A DNA stretch of 64,000 nucleotides from Phycomyces blakesleeanus NRRL 1555(-) (taxonomy: Eukaryota; Mucoromycota; Mucoromycetes; Mucorales; Phycomycetaceae): NCBI RefSeq assembly GCF_001638985.1, contig NW_017265138.1, positions 2,495,882 through 2,559,881 of the forward strand, given 5' to 3'. The notes under the pieces were generated by a model that was not told the DNA's origin, did no database searches, and saw nothing but the letters and a program-made list of their open reading frames with translations. The first letter of the stretch is position 1. Each line of letters opens with the position of its first letter. A program made the position numbers and the translations under genes. This document shows positions 1 through 13,109 of this stretch, one piece after another.

Positions 1-141
1 TTACAACATTCCTCATTCCCTATTGCTTTTTCCAGGAGTAACACAATTAATCAACATTTACAATATCACAAGTATCCCCAGCAATAGATAATCAGTAATT
101 GTTATACCTTCCAAAAAGGCAGTATCTTTAATTTTTTTTTA

Positions 142-3100
142 TTAGATATCAATAACTTCGCTTTGGCACCCACTACACCGTGGTGTCTCCATAAATTCAA
201 AGAATGCCGGCCTCTCCAGGGGTGGCAATCGACCCAGGGCAGGACTCTTGAACTCCAATCTACTCTCCTCCTCACTCTCACTCTCGCTCTCGCTCTCCAC
301 TCGCTCGGAAACAACCCATTCGAACCCATTCTCACTAACAGGACTTAATCCATTTTGTAATAAACGGTCCTGGGCCGTATCCAGCGCCAATCTCCCACTA
401 TCTAGCTCCTGCTCATGATGACCCCGTAATTCCTCATGTTGTTTCCACAACTGATCCAGATGTGTCTCGTACTCGGACCGCAATCGATGAACAATCGACT
501 CCAACTCAGCCTTCTCACGCTTCAAATCAGCCTTTTCTTTTTCTAGTCGTGCCTCAGCATCCAATTGACGTTGGCGCACTGTTGAAAGCTCGCCACGAAG
601 CGTACCAAACGCATCCAACTGTCGTTCCAGCTGAGATTTCAATGCATCATTTTCAGCTTTCTGGCTAATGGCTGTGTGTTCCAGCTCCATCGCCTCTGCA
701 GCAAGTCTTTGGTTCTGATTCTCAAGAACAGCTAATGCTTGCTTATCATCATCAGCATCACCTTCCTCGCTCAGGCCAATCTCTCTCGTCTTTCCTCCCG
801 AGCCAAAGGAACCTTTACCGGCTGCAGATCGGAGTCCTTCGATCTCTTTGTCTTTCTGTAAAAGCGCTTTGTGCACCTCATCTAATTGAACCTTGTGTTT
901 GCTTTCAAGATCCGTCACTTGAGATTCAAGCGCGTTTGTCTTTGCCTGAAGCTCCTTGACTTTATCCGAGCGTACATGAAGCTGTCGATTGGCATCCTTA
1001 AGCTCCATCTCAGCCCGACGGTTGTCGTAAGATGAAGTTAGGCTACCCTCATTTTTCAATGTCTTTAATTCGGCTTCTAATGCTTCCTTCTCTTGGTGGC
1101 ACATTTGCCAACGTGATTCCCAGGAATTTGCTTTCTCCGAAAGTTCCTCCAACTGAATCGTCAGGGCTTCCATCTCCACCTTTGCTTCTGAACAAGCATT
1201 GCTGTCCTGAGCAGCCATTCGCTGAAGATGAACTAAATTGGCCTCTGCAGATTCATGTTGAGCAGTCTCGCGTGTCATTGCATCCTTTAATTCATCAACC
1301 TCTGTTTGGAGCTCTTGATTTTGTTGCTTCAAAGTAGCAAGTTCAACTTCGTTGTTCTTAGCACGTTCAATATGTGTTTCATATTCCGCTAATTCTTTCT
1401 TGTGCTCTTTGTCCAATTTTTCTTGCAGATCTATCAGCTCGTCGTCTTTTCGGTTCAGGGACTCGCGCATTTGTCCGAGATTCATTAGTGCCTCCTCTTT
1501 TTCACGTGTCAGTGCCTCTGTCTGACTGACATGTGCCTTTAGGTCCTTATCGGCCTCATTATACTTTGTTTCCCAATTCAAAGCACTATTCTTGCATTCA
1601 TCCAACCGGATTTGGTATGCCTCAATTTTACTGGTTAGATCGCCTAATTTCTGTTGAAGTGCCTTGTCTAACGTTTGTTGTGCTTCTGCTGCTGCCTGAC
1701 GCTCACGTTTGATCGTCTTCTTGTTTGCCTCGAGTTTGGTCTTGAGCTTATCGGACGCACTCTGTTGCTGCTCTAAAGCAGATGTCAGGGTCGCTACTCG
1801 GTCTTCCAGGGTTTTGTGCTTAGTTTCTTGCTCCTGCTCAAGAATCTGAGCTCGTGTCACGGCCTCGGCCTGAATTCCCTTGACTTCCTCCAGTTCTTTT
1901 TCACGCTCAATCTTTTCTTCTCTCAACGATGCAAGCGCTGCCTCATCTGAAGCAAGCTTATCAGTCATCTCCTGAAGCTGTCGTGCCATAGCTTCAGTTT
2001 CATTCTTCCATGCCGCATTGTTTGTCTCTAGCTCGGCCGTCAATCGAGCATGGTCTGACTTGGCATCCGATAGATCGTTTATCCATTTAGTCTTGTGGAG
2101 CTCCCACCCCCCAGAAATCTCTTCGTGGTCAATTATCGCTCGCTCCAAATCAGCTGCCAATCTACCACACTCTTCGTTCGATGTCTCCAAGCTCTGAGAC
2201 AACTCACGGACCTGGACTGCGTGATGAGAAAGTTCTGTGTTGTGTGTCTGAACAAGGGCGTTGTGGTCAGCCTTGAGTTTCTCAAGCTCTTTTGAGAGCT
2301 TAACAGCCTTTGCCTTGGACAGAGTAGCCTCCTTATTTAATTTCTTGGTTTCCAGCTTTACACCAGCTTCACTCTTTTGCAATACATTGTGGGTGTTCTC
2401 TAGCTCCGATGTCAGCCGAGCCGTTTCCGCATTGGCTTCTTTGAGTGATTGAGAGACCGACGAAAACTTGTCTTCGTATTCCTCGACCTTTTTGGTTAGT
2501 TCGTGTTCCTTGACTAAAATGGAATCGTGTTCCTTGGCCAGAGCATCCAAATCATCCTTTGTACGCTTCAATTCGGCCACGGTTACAGTGTACCGATCGT
2601 CATATTCTGTATTTTCTTTACTCAATGCTGCATAGTTTTCTTCAACTTTACTAATATTCTGCTTGAGCGTATCCCGTTCCTCTCTCAACTGCTCCACCTC
2701 TAAAGCTTTGGCATCAAGTGCAGATACGAGCTCTGTAGACTTCTTGTTCTGGTCTTCAATCTCCTTGTTCTTTGTATCAAGATCTTTCAACATTTTTTGG
2801 TGATTCTTTTTTTGCTCGCCTAGCTCCTTCTCGAGAATAGCTTCCTTTCCTAAAAGTCTGCTATGCTCTTTCTTCAATTTTTCTAAAGCAGTTGTCGTTG
2901 TATTAAGTTCGTTGGTTTTTGTTGCTTGATTCGCTTCCAAATCCTGTACATTATTCTTAAGTACATTAATTTTACTCGTCATGTCAGCCTCAAGCTTCTT
3001 TTGTTGCCTTTCTTTTTCATTCCGTTCCTTTTCAAGCTCTTTTGCTTTGTTTTCCAAATTAACGCGTTCCTTGGTTAATTCTTCCGTCTTGGTCTTTGCG

Positions 3101-5425
3101 TTATCAATCTCAGATACAAGAGTGATTTGTTTGGCTTCCATATCACTGATTGTCTTCTTGTATTCTTCGCATTTCTTATTAAGCTTCTTCTCTAACTTGG
3201 ACCCATTAGATTTGAGTTCATCCCGCTCTTTCGTTAATTCCTCGAGAGTTAATTTAGTGTTGTCCATGTCTACCACCAATGTGGTATATTTGCCCTCCAT
3301 ATCACTGATCTTCTTCTTGTACTCTTCACATTCTTCTCTCAGATTTTTCTCAACGTCAGATCCCTTGGCCTTGAGCTCCTCGTGCTCTTTAGCCAATTCC
3401 TTTAGACTAGTCCGGACCGTTTCAATCTCACTCTCAAGTGCTGTGCATCTAGCATTCTGGCTTTCTGCGTCCTGCCTCAAGGTCTTGTTCTTGGACTTCA
3501 AATCATTTGTATTTTTCTTGTACTCTTCCTGCTTTGATTTCAACGCCTTTTCAAGCTCTGAATTTTTTGACTCTAGATCATTGTGCTGTTTTTTGAGAGA
3601 ATCGATTGTTGCGTTTGCGTCAGTGAGCTGAGTAGTTGTAGAATTCAATGCATTTTTAAGTTTCTCGGTCTCTTCTGTAATGGATCTAAGGCTTTTCTCT
3701 CCTTCGGCGTGTTTTGTTTCCAAGTCACTCACGGCTAACGTATGTGTTTCCTTGGCTACCTCGAGTTCTTTGATCAACTGCTGATTATTGGAAGCAGCTT
3801 GGTCGAGATCTTGAGATAGTTGTACATTAAGGGATTTTGCTTCTTTAATTTCCTTCATAAGTGCGTCATTAGCAAGATCCCTTTCTCCTATACCCGTATG
3901 AAATTCTTCCTCAAGTGTCTCAAATTTCTTTGTGAGTTTGGAGCTAACTTCTTTGGCTTCATTCAAATCATCCTCAAGTTTCTTGTTTTCCATTGTTACA
4001 TTTCCAATCGACAATGTGTGCTGTTGAATAATTTCCAACTTCTGGTCAAGTGTCTTTGATGTCTGGTCATACTGCTCTTTGAGTTTGTTTAGCTCTTCAG
4101 TGATGCGTTCTTTGTCTTCCTTTGCAGCCTTTGCATCGTTTGTCAGAGTCTCTGTCATTACATCCCTTGAATCCACATCAGCCTTAATCTTGCTGATAGT
4201 CTGCTCATGTTCTTTTCGCTCTGCTTCAAGGGTGGTTAATGTTTCTTCCGCGCGTTTGTGCTCCTCGGTCAGCTTCTGCTTTAGTTCCGAAACAGTCAAG
4301 TTTAATGCAGAATGATTTTTCTGTGCATAATTCGCCTTTGCATTGACCGTCTCCAACTCCAATTTAATTTGATCTAGTTGGGTTTCTGCACTATGTCTCT
4401 CCTTTCTTTCTTTTTCAAGGACGATGCTTAGCTCATGCTCATGCTTTTCATGCTCTTTCACTGTTTCTTTCAATTTCTCATGCTCCTCCAAATCTTTGCT
4501 TTGTTGTTCAATTAATGCAGCCTTTTCTTGTTTAAACTTTTCAAGTGCATCCTGAAGTTCCTGACTTTTCTGTTTTTCTGCATTTTTCTGCGCGATTGCA
4601 TCCTCTAGCTGTTTTTCCGATGACTTGACAGTCTCCTGAGAAGCATGATGCTCTTCTTTTGTGAGAGAAATTTGCTCTTGAAGAGATGAGACTTCTTGCT
4701 CAAGTTGAGATTTTGTCTCTTGCACTGACTTTAACTTTTGCTGAGCCTCATTGTGGCTCTGGTGAAGTTGGCTATTTTCTGTTTTTAGTTGGGTGAGTGT
4801 TTGTGATGTCTCGGTGAGTCTTTCATTCGTAACGTTGACTTGATTCTCAAGCTGTTCTTGTTTTCGTAGGGCATCGGCTTTGACATTTTCGAGTTGTTTA
4901 TTGATAAGTTGCAATGCTCTTTGGCGACTGTCCTCCGATGCATCTAGCTTTTTTTGCAAATCATTCACAATAAGCTGTAACTCGTTGGTGGCAGCTGTAG
5001 AAGTGTCCGTAGATTGAAGCTTTATTGATTTGACCCTACATTGCAGTTCCACTATTAGGATTGTGCATTTATTTGTCGGGTAAATGACATCTTGCTTGGG
5101 TTAACCAACTGATTCTTTAATTGTCATTACTCTTTTTCTGTGGGTATCTCGGGATTCACTGGAGTATCTACTGTAGCTTTCTCGCTCGGTGATTTTGATG
5201 TCTCGCTACCAGCTGGACTTTCAACATTGTCATGTTTTCTGTTTTGGAATTTCTTGAGCTAAGAATGACAATGTTCTTTATTAGCGAACGCGCACTCTTT
5301 ATTGGCCCTCTTATTTTTTGTTAAACCAGAAGTATTATATAATGTATACATATATCAGCAGTTACCTTTTTTTTAGCTGCCAAAAGCTTGGCTTTTCTAG
5401 CTTCTTCTGATTCTTGGTCTGCCAT
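142..5425 (-). CDS. GM130/golgin-A2-like giant coiled-coil protein
   Basis: Three exons on the minus strand: 5425-5366, 5258-5131 and 5035-142, giving about 1693 residues. The first two exons are too short to appear as a long ORF. They join in phase and encode an N-terminus with the signature ARKAKLLAAKKKLKKFQ, which resembles the basic N-terminal motif of GM130/GOLGA2-type golgins. Residues of about 60-1620 are almost uninterrupted heptad-rich coiled coil (E/K/L/Q-rich, no membrane segment). A short acidic Ser/Glu run follows, and the protein ends in hydrophobic EVIDI. In the family, golgins tether vesicles at the cis-Golgi, and the GM130 C-terminus binds the PDZ domain of GRASP65 (yeast pair Bug1-Grh1). 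The hydrophobic C-terminus here fits that, but binding is inferred. The protein is longer than metazoan GM130 (roughly 1000 residues). Exon 3 alone would have no ATG near its start (it opens at GTG), which supports the spliced model. It could also be another golgin or a long coiled-coil organiser. Confidence 0.78.
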
Positions 5426-7079
5426 GGCAATAAGCAAGATGAAGAAGGTTGTGATGTAATTGTGTGTTACTTTTTTTTGTGCCTAAAAAAAGTATCTCTT
5501 GGATCTTCATTGGCAATTTCCTATTGGACGTCACACCATGCCAGACCAAAGAGAAAGGAGGGTCTATCTCCCTGTTGTGTTTGGTATGCTACTGTATTGA
5601 AATAACTTGCATATCTAAACGCATCTTAATTGCTAGTAGAAAGTGAGCATGAATACCTATATCGACAAGACTATATACTTGTGAATAAAACCACAATATC
5701 TGTACAAAGAAAGAGAGAGGATAAGGCTGACTACATTAGTTTGCCTAAACTATCCATTCTTTACATTAGATCTTGAAATGATTAATAGAAGCGAGAAATG
5801 AAATAGCAGAGAACAAAAGGATTATTGTGAAATTGTATTGGTTAAATTATGAAAATGAAACACCCTCGTTTAACGTACAACATGAGTGAATAGAGGTGAT
5901 ATAATACATATCCGTCGTTAAAGCGGACTTGGTCAACTATCTGTGTTCTGTTTCACTGCACATGTGGTAAATAAAATTAAATGGGCATAGACAGGCTCTC
6001 CACATACTCCTTACATGCTATATGTACGTGCTAGTATCACATAGATAGTATATTAAATGTATTATGAAATAAGGCGCCATATTTTGAAACAGTATGAATA
6101 TCTTTTTTTTTTATGTGTCTTTTCTGTTTATAATTAGAATAATGGTTCTCTGCGAACAAAGTACTTTTTTTTGGGGTCTTATTAATCCAGCCGCGGTAGC
6201 ATAAAATGGATACTTGTAATAATAATAAGGCGTATAATTTTCTTGGGTTCCTCAATGAGCAGACGTTTTCAGGGCAAAACTCCAACTATTTGGATTATAT
6301 TGATTTAACTGAAATTTACCTTCTTTATTAAATGAACAAATATCTGTACATTAATAAGTTTTAAAAACTATGCTTTATTAAAAACCTTGTTCAAGTCCAA
6401 ATTAATGACTTTTGATTTTAATACAAAGAAAATGAGTATATAGATACATACATACACATTACATATTGGTAGGTTCATAAAAATAATAAGCTTGACAAAG
6501 AAAGTAAAGCATCAGAGTTCTGTAATATCAACAAAGCAGGTCCTACAGGTGTAATCGTAACTCCCTGATATCTTCATGACAAATACCAAAATACCGAAAT
6601 ATCGCATACTAATACACCGTGATTTTGATTTATCCAACGGATTATCAGTTTCATATATTCTTTCCTAGAGACCAATATATCCGTAATATGAAAAACCCAA
6701 ATTCAGTAGAATGCGTTGACTAAGTTTCCTTATGGCCCAGTAGTTTTTTTTTATTGTTTTTTTTTAAAAAGAAAAGTATGCTAAAAGATGGATAAATTTT
6801 CAGTTGTATCCCTAAATTTTTTTATTACGTGTATAATATAATTGAGCCAGTCAGTATTATGTGATATTTATAAGCGTAATTTTATTGTGCCTTTTTTCGA
6901 ACCACTATAAAATAGCCCTGGTTCATCAAAACATTTTTGTGTGTGCTAAATCAGACTATAGTTATATAACCATATATAACTAAGCAAGCTTCATATTGTT
7001 TTAAATAAAAAAAAAAGTATCGTCAGTCTCATGTTTAATAGATTTAAGTTATTAATTGACTATTAAAAGAGTGGTAAAA
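5426..7079. other. AT-rich intergenic DNA upstream of the golgin gene
   Basis: This 1.65-kb stretch serves as the 5' flank of the golgin-like gene. It is AT-rich with homopolymer A/T tracts. I see no ORF with recognisable protein character, no tRNA-like fold and no tandem repeat. Short open frames such as 6037-6285 on the minus strand have no family features. Confidence 0.5.
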
Positions 7080-7660
7080 ACTTTGCACCAAATCCCACGT
7101 TTATTTTCTTCCACTTCTTGAAAGTACAAGCCTTGTTATCTTCAGTGTAGTTTATGTAGGCTTCCTTTTCTGTAACCCGGTACTTTATTGCCTTTCATAC
7201 GTACTCAATTGGATATAAAATAATCCCTTTGGAAAAAACAGTATTCCAAGAAAAGAAACTTGACGACAACTCTTCTACAATTTTGTATAAAGATTAGTGT
7301 GTTAGTCCGTGTTTTTCTCTCTCTCTTGGAGAGTTAATATGATATAATTTTTCTTATGATATCGTGGATCTCAGGGATTAAAGTTCTGGAACAGACAGTT
7401 GAAATATACATCGTAATCAGCAGACCCTTCAAAATCCGCGAGATAACCAAATTGTTCAGCCTAAAAGCACATCATACCATCACAGAGCCCTATCCAAGTT
7501 TTATTATCATAGTTATATATATTCTGAGATAATTTCTCAAACTTACTAATTAACTGTGGGTCATAGTCATTGTTCTTCACCATAAACTGAGACTAGTTAT
7601 ACCGGACTACTATATCCAAAACATTAATTATCATACTAGCTCCACCTATGTTTTAACGCA
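7080..7660 (-). pseudogene. Degenerate coding remnants, possibly transposase-derived
   Basis: Read on the minus strand, several broken frames here have protein-like composition although the flanks do not. At about 7371-7462 a frame gives a peptide containing FGYLADFEGSADYDVYF before a stop. At about 7085-7230 another frame contains PIEYV, then a TGA where transposases often have Trp, then KAIKYRVTEKEAYINY. PIE-[YHN]-[VL]-W is the usual context of the last acidic residue in Tc1/mariner-like DDE transposases, so that part may be a transposase C-terminus. The first fragment is not recognised. Both are interrupted by stops and frameshifts, and no start is assignable. Confidence 0.3.
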
Positions 7661-8832
7661 ATATATTACTCATTTGTTCAATTGTCAGATCTTGGCTAGT
7701 CATGATAACAAAATGAGCAAAGCAGCTTACATAAAGATAGTCGGTAAATATCTTTTTACAAACGTTTGCAGCAGCATGTACCGAACTTTTTTTAGGGATA
7801 TCTATAGTATTTAAATCAAATTTTGGTTCACACTAAAACAAAGGACAATTTCATCAGTAATTCTTGGTTTATTTGGTCTCCCTGACATAGGTTTCGAGTC
7901 TGTTGTCTCATTCTCTTCCCATAAATTAATGTTACTTTTAAATAATTAAATAAAGTATAATTCCAATTTTGGTCGGTTTGGAAAGACTTTTTGTTCTGTA
8001 AGAGTGCATATGCCCTCTTTATTTTAATAGATAGCAGAACTGTGTATGAAAGCACTTTGAATTGAAGCAAACAAAAATATAGGTAGCAATAATCATAAAT
8101 AATCATAATATCCTATTAATACCGAATGAGACGAGACATTCTAAAGGAGAAGAAAAGTCACTATACATAAATTAAGCATTGAAGTATCTAGTTTAGAAAC
8201 TTGTGAGAGACCAAAAGTAACGTAACATTATTTCTATAGCATTTACTAAAAATTGTGGGAGACAGCCAAGCAAGAAAAGGAATGCTTTAAAAGCATTATA
8301 ATTGTAAGATTAATTTGTGATATTATATATGCTTACAACAGCAATAAAAGCAAGGTTGTATTAACCAAATTCAATGCCTACGCTTGTAATTGATATCTAA
8401 CGCCAACCTCTCTTTATTGTATGTATCAAAAGCAAAAATTGTGATTTATTAAATGAGATTGAAAGAATGCATTTCATAAATAGAATAAAATAAAATAGTA
8501 TAATATAAAGGGTATAAGGCAATGTAATATAATAAAAAATTAAGATAGAATTAAAATAAGTGAATATAGTAGAATTAAACGAGAAATATAGAAGGATTTT
8601 TAAAGAATAATATAGGATGTGGAGACTCAGTATTAGCATATTTACATATATAAAGTGTACGATATAAGAAAGACAAAAAGAAAGAAACCAACGAATATAG
8701 AAAGGATAGAAGAATGTTTAGATGTAAACACAAAAAGAAAGAAAGAAATATGGGTGGCATAAAAGAAGTAGATACATAAATATACAGGCTCAAACAAACA
8801 CACACACGTATATATATATACTTATGGTTTGT
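7661..8832. other. AT-rich intergenic DNA, 3' flank of the zinc-finger gene
   Basis: Strongly AT-rich with long A- and T-rich strings. The open frames on either strand are low-complexity (Tyr/Ile/Leu/Phe/Ser-rich) and typical of random AT-rich sequence. No gene is supported. Confidence 0.5.
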
Positions 8833-9799
8833 TTAAGGATGAATGGTCTTGCGGTGGCGAATCATATTGAACTTGGTTGTAAAGTCCCTACAACAATTTG
8901 AGCAACGGTACTTATTGACATTCGAGTCATTTCCATCACTTGGTGGCATGGGTCCATTGCAAGATGAAACAAGGTGGCGGAACTTGTAGCCCTTTTGCGG
9001 ATTATATGGAGTGGTTATTACTTTTTTATTGCCTGTACGTTTCGATAAACAATTTTTGATATTCTTTGAAGAGCTCAAGGTATCGGAGGATGACGGTTCG
9101 AGTGGTGCATTGAACTGAGATTGGGAAATCGTAGGGCATGAATAAGACCAACTAGGGGTAGGATTATTTTCGACAGTGGAGTCAATGATTTCCATTGGAC
9201 AAGGGCTTAGAGGAAATACAGGATTGTCAGTGAAAGGGAAGGAGTCGTCAAAAGAAGGATTTTGGTTGATGGACTCAAATTTAGTCCATAATTCATCTGG
9301 GGGAGAAGGTGTCTGATTCGCCGATCGGATTTGTTCCGAATATAGTATTTGGAGAGAGTCTGTGGCATAGGTGTCTTTCTCGCTCATATTCGAGAGTGCT
9401 TCAAATGTAGATTCGTGGGGAGAAAGACCGCTGAAGCTATCCATTGGAGATAAAGCCCAGTGAGGAGTCGATGTGGCACTGGGAAGTGGGTTGCACAAGG
9501 AGGGGAGTGTGGCGCTTGCAGAAATCGACGGCGATTCAAATATATCTAAAATAAAGAAGTTAATAAAACATGTTAAATGACATAGATCCTTGTATCTTAC
9601 CTGTATTCTGGTACTCCAATGGAGTATCCGGAAAAAAATTGACGGGTTGGTCCGATAAATGTGCCAGATATTTCAAATAATATATAATATCATGAGTGTC
9701 ACTAGTTGTAAGAGCGATAGTCCCGGAGGTTGAAATTGACGCCGCTGTAAAGAGCTTGTCCACGAGTGCATTCAAAGGTAATGTTGAGTTAGACTCCAT
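8833..9799 (-). CDS. Single C2H2 zinc-finger protein, putative transcription factor
   Basis: Two exons, 9799-9601 and 9545-8833, with donor GTAAGATA and an intron ending TTTTAG. The joined frame gives 303 residues. The only recognisable domain is a classical C2H2 finger at the extreme C-terminus, residues about 279-303: Cys281 and Cys284, then 12 residues, His297, 4 residues, His302 (C-X2-C-X12-H-X4-H). The protein ends one residue after the last His. The remainder is Ser/Pro/Asn-rich and acidic, typical of a disordered regulatory region. A nuclear DNA-binding role is inferred from the finger. A second in-frame ATG at 9838 would add 13 residues, so the start is not certain. One finger alone usually gives weak DNA specificity. 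No ortholog name can be assigned. Confidence 0.72.
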
Positions 9800-9838
9800 G
9801 ATTGAGAGAAGTAGGCAGTTGGATAAAGAAGATCGAAA

Positions 9839-11459
9839 CATTAACGACAAATAGGTTTATATATATATGTGTCAGAAACCCTGCGTGGCTTACCATTGTG
9901 GCTTTATTCGCTGCACATATAAGGTTTAAAGAAATTAATCGTGGCTGGAGATATTTAAATATGACACACCATAAGGCTTGTGCTATGATTTTTAAATTTT
10001 ATTAGAAAGATTGGCTTTAAAATGATCGTTAAAAACCTTAACAAATATAAAAAAGAAGTACTGTTCTGGAGCCACACAGAAAAAAAATGGAACTTTAAAT
10101 ATCTACATATAAGAACATATATATATATATATATATTACTTGTACAAATTATATAGAGACTTTTATACCTGTACATTTCTTTCAAACCATAAAACTAATA
10201 AGGCTTGTCAATCTCTTTTTGTATAAATATGTACAAATACGGTTGTGTATCTGTATGTGAGATTGTGTGTGTGTAGATATATATGTACATGTATAGGTAT
10301 AGGTATGTATATCTATGTGTTTAAGCAAGTTTATTATACATATACTTTAAATATATTTTTAGAACATAACAAAAAATATGAGACCTTTGAAATAGTAACT
10401 TGTGTACCTCCTCGATACATTAGGTTTATCAAATTAAGCTGGCCTTTAGAAAATATATAATTATAGGTTTCTTTAGATTTGAATTTATGTATTTATAAAC
10501 TCGATTGACGTAATATTGTAATACACTTGAAGATTTATTGTATTATACCATTGTATTGAATTGAATTGAATTGAATTGAATTCTATTTTATGACTATAAA
10601 ATAGTTAAAGATTTATCTATACTACCGGGGTATAATAGCAAACCATATTGTAACTATAATTACAATTTGTTGATAATTAACCATACTGGGAATTTTTTTC
10701 TTTACATTTAAAAATTTTCTAGAATTTATATTAGTATTAATATTAGTATTAGTACTTATCTTTGATCTTTTGTTACTCATAATACATTTATAAATAATAT
10801 CTGCTTTGGACATAACACTCAACCCGCAAACGACTGGTGTGTTTTGCTATTGTTCTGCTTTGTATTGTGTCTTATTAACCACTTTCTTTTCTCTTGGAAC
10901 TTTTTCTGTTTGTAATTAGGTTTGGCGCGTAGTCGAAAACATAAACCATTTGGTTATTAGTTTCAAAGTTTGGGACAACATCGTCCACAGTAAAACTAAC
11001 ATGCCAATAATAATAACAATAATAATATTTGACATAAAAGGTGTTCTTCAGATATCAAAGCCAATACTCAGATTGAATACCAAACAATTGGTTATACATA
11101 ACACTGTGTACAGTTCAAAGATAGCTAAGTGCACTTTCTAAGGATCCGGTTTATTCCCAAGAATAAATTTGGCCTTCGAAATACAGAATTTCTCTATTAA
11201 GTTTGTGTGTTCCTTTGGACCTGGCACTTTTTTTTTGCGGCACAATTTTTTTTATAATAGAAAACATACATTAGTCTCATCCTTTCAAAGTTGATCAGTA
11301 CACATATCCGAATTGTATAATCACATTTACCAGATCGAGGTTCTATTTTTAACCAAATTGCTATATAAAGTGTAATGTGTGTTTTGAGAGATGAAAAAAA
11401 AAATAGGTCGTAAAGGGTTAAGGAGGTTTTTTTAGATAATCACGAAGCTAACTCAAAGC
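9839..11459. other. AT-rich intergenic DNA (promoter side of the zinc-finger gene)
   Basis: The stretch includes a TATA-rich tract just upstream of the zinc-finger start (around 9857-9868), an (AT)n run near 10119-10136 and an (ATTGA)n run at 10555-10582. No ORF with convincing protein features is visible. Confidence 0.45.
10555..10582. repeat. (ATTGA)n microsatellite
   Basis: Five and a half perfect copies of the pentanucleotide ATTGA lie in tandem in intergenic DNA. Confidence 0.9.
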
Positions 11460-11479
11460 TTGCAACACTATTGGGAATA

Positions 11480-11697
11480 CATACATTGTTTTGGAATGCA
11501 CATTAAGTACCATCTGGGAAGCTCACTTTCCAACACACATTTCATAATGTCCCATTTATCACGGATCGAGCTGCAGTATTTACCTTTGAATATTAGACGA
11601 TTTGAAATAGAAGACTCTCAAGGCGCTACAACATCATTCTTCGTAATCAAGTCACCCTTGGATATATAATATCAGCAATAAATAACACAAAAAAATG
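11480..11697 (+). repeat. Diverged dispersed repeat, copy 1 (coding-like relic)
   Basis: This segment aligns by eye with 18490-18712. Both contain GGGAAGCTCACTT, then a frame with SRI...LNIRR(F/L)E(I/L)E(D/E)S, and then an ATATAAT(A/T)-AATAAA(T/C)AACAC-poly(A) tail. The open frame at 11460-11669 encodes a peptide including LPLNIRRFEIEDSQGATTS. The shared protein-level similarity and shared A-rich 3' end suggest relics of one dispersed sequence, perhaps retroposed, but the parent family is not recognised. Confidence 0.5.
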
Positions 11698-13109
11698 TAT
11701 AAGCACAAACAATCAGTGAATCTGTAATAACAATGCACTTGCTAGCCAGTAGCATGTTATAAAATTCGATATAAGTATAACCCGCCACTTGTCTCGCTTG
11801 ACTTCCCTTGAGTTTATTGGCGTAGGTTTGATAAGAAGATATTTGTCAAACATATAACGAGAACTGACACGGGATGTGGCGGCCTTCCCGGTTGACTCTT
11901 CCCACTCCTTTTACAGTTTTCTCTTCTTGATTTTCCATTTCTGTTAAAAAGGTTAGTAGTCCTGGTCAATTTTCTCTCACGCCATTTTATTGACTATTCC
12001 TTAATTATTTTATTTTCCTTTGTCTTCATCTTTGCTCTGTTCTTAATACTTCTTGGTGCTCTATATAAAGTTAAAGAATCAAAAGTCTACGTAAAAAGAG
12101 ATTTTGTAAACACTTCAAGTTGTAAAAATTGAAAAAAAAGAAAAATTAACCAGAGGAGATGCAAGCTTTTAGTGTAAATCATTTTTATTTTTATATTTTA
12201 CTTCCTTTTATTTCTATATTTACTCTTCTCTACGCTTATTATTTTTTTATGCTCCATGATCTTTATTTCAATGATAAATTATCACAAGAAAAATAAATAA
12301 AGGTGGGTTATATTAGAACATAGAACGCCTTTAATTACACAGAATTGCGTCTACACCGAGAGGGTTTTCATATTCTTTTACAAAGAATCTTTTCATAACA
12401 GCAGTAACAAAAAAGCAGTCGTTTTTTTCACAAAAAAAAAAGAAAAATATAAATTTTTGTTTATTAATCATTTATTTATTTATTTGTTTAAATATTTTGT
12501 ATTTGATATATATATAAAAAAATATATATTTTATAAAAATATGAAAAAATGTCCCCAGATGAACCCAAAATACAATGTTTCTTTCAAAGTTCGATAAAAT
12601 CACTCCCGAGAGAGATCATCTATCGATACTTAAGCAACTGTACGAAGCTGGATCGAAATGGAGGTATAGGTACTCTTGTATCTGAATGACTCAAGCTTTG
12701 TCAACGAATGTCAAAACATAAGCTTTGTAGATGAAGAAGAGTAATGAAACTCAACACACCCTGACAAAGGATCTAAGGCAAATACTTGTTATATGATAAA
12801 GAGTAAAAATGTTAGGCAGATTTGCAGCTTATTTATATTAAAATCGATTGATTAATTTCCATCTCCGTTAAATTTATTTTCAGTCAGCAGCCAACCATTT
12901 TCTTGTCTTTTACTTAATTTGGCTTTACATTGGGACATAATAATAAAGCAGTGACGTTTCCTTATTTGGCAGCATAAAAAGAAAGGTAACTCGTTTAATT
13001 GGAAGCCATTTGAAAATATTATTAGATTAGAATTAAATATGTTGTATATACACATGGATAAGATAGTTTCTTTCTTTCTTTTTTTTATAAGAAAAAAGAA
13101 AAGCTATAA
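11698..13109. other. AT-rich intergenic DNA with a possible F-box-like fragment
   Basis: The stretch is mostly AT-rich. An ATG at 12549 opens a 46-codon frame containing SLPREIIYRYLSNCTKLD, which resembles the first helix region of an F-box (LP.EI...YL). A possible splice donor (GTATAG) follows, but no convincing continuation was found. The minus-strand frame at 12852-13055 is not recognisable. Pyrimidine-rich DNA at 11910-12070 could be promoter-like. Confidence 0.3.

Noticed and set aside
2981..3631. 216-codon plus-strand ORF
   Set aside because: It is an antisense shadow of the golgin coiled-coil exon; its Ser/Leu/Phe-rich composition is the complement of Lys/Glu codons.
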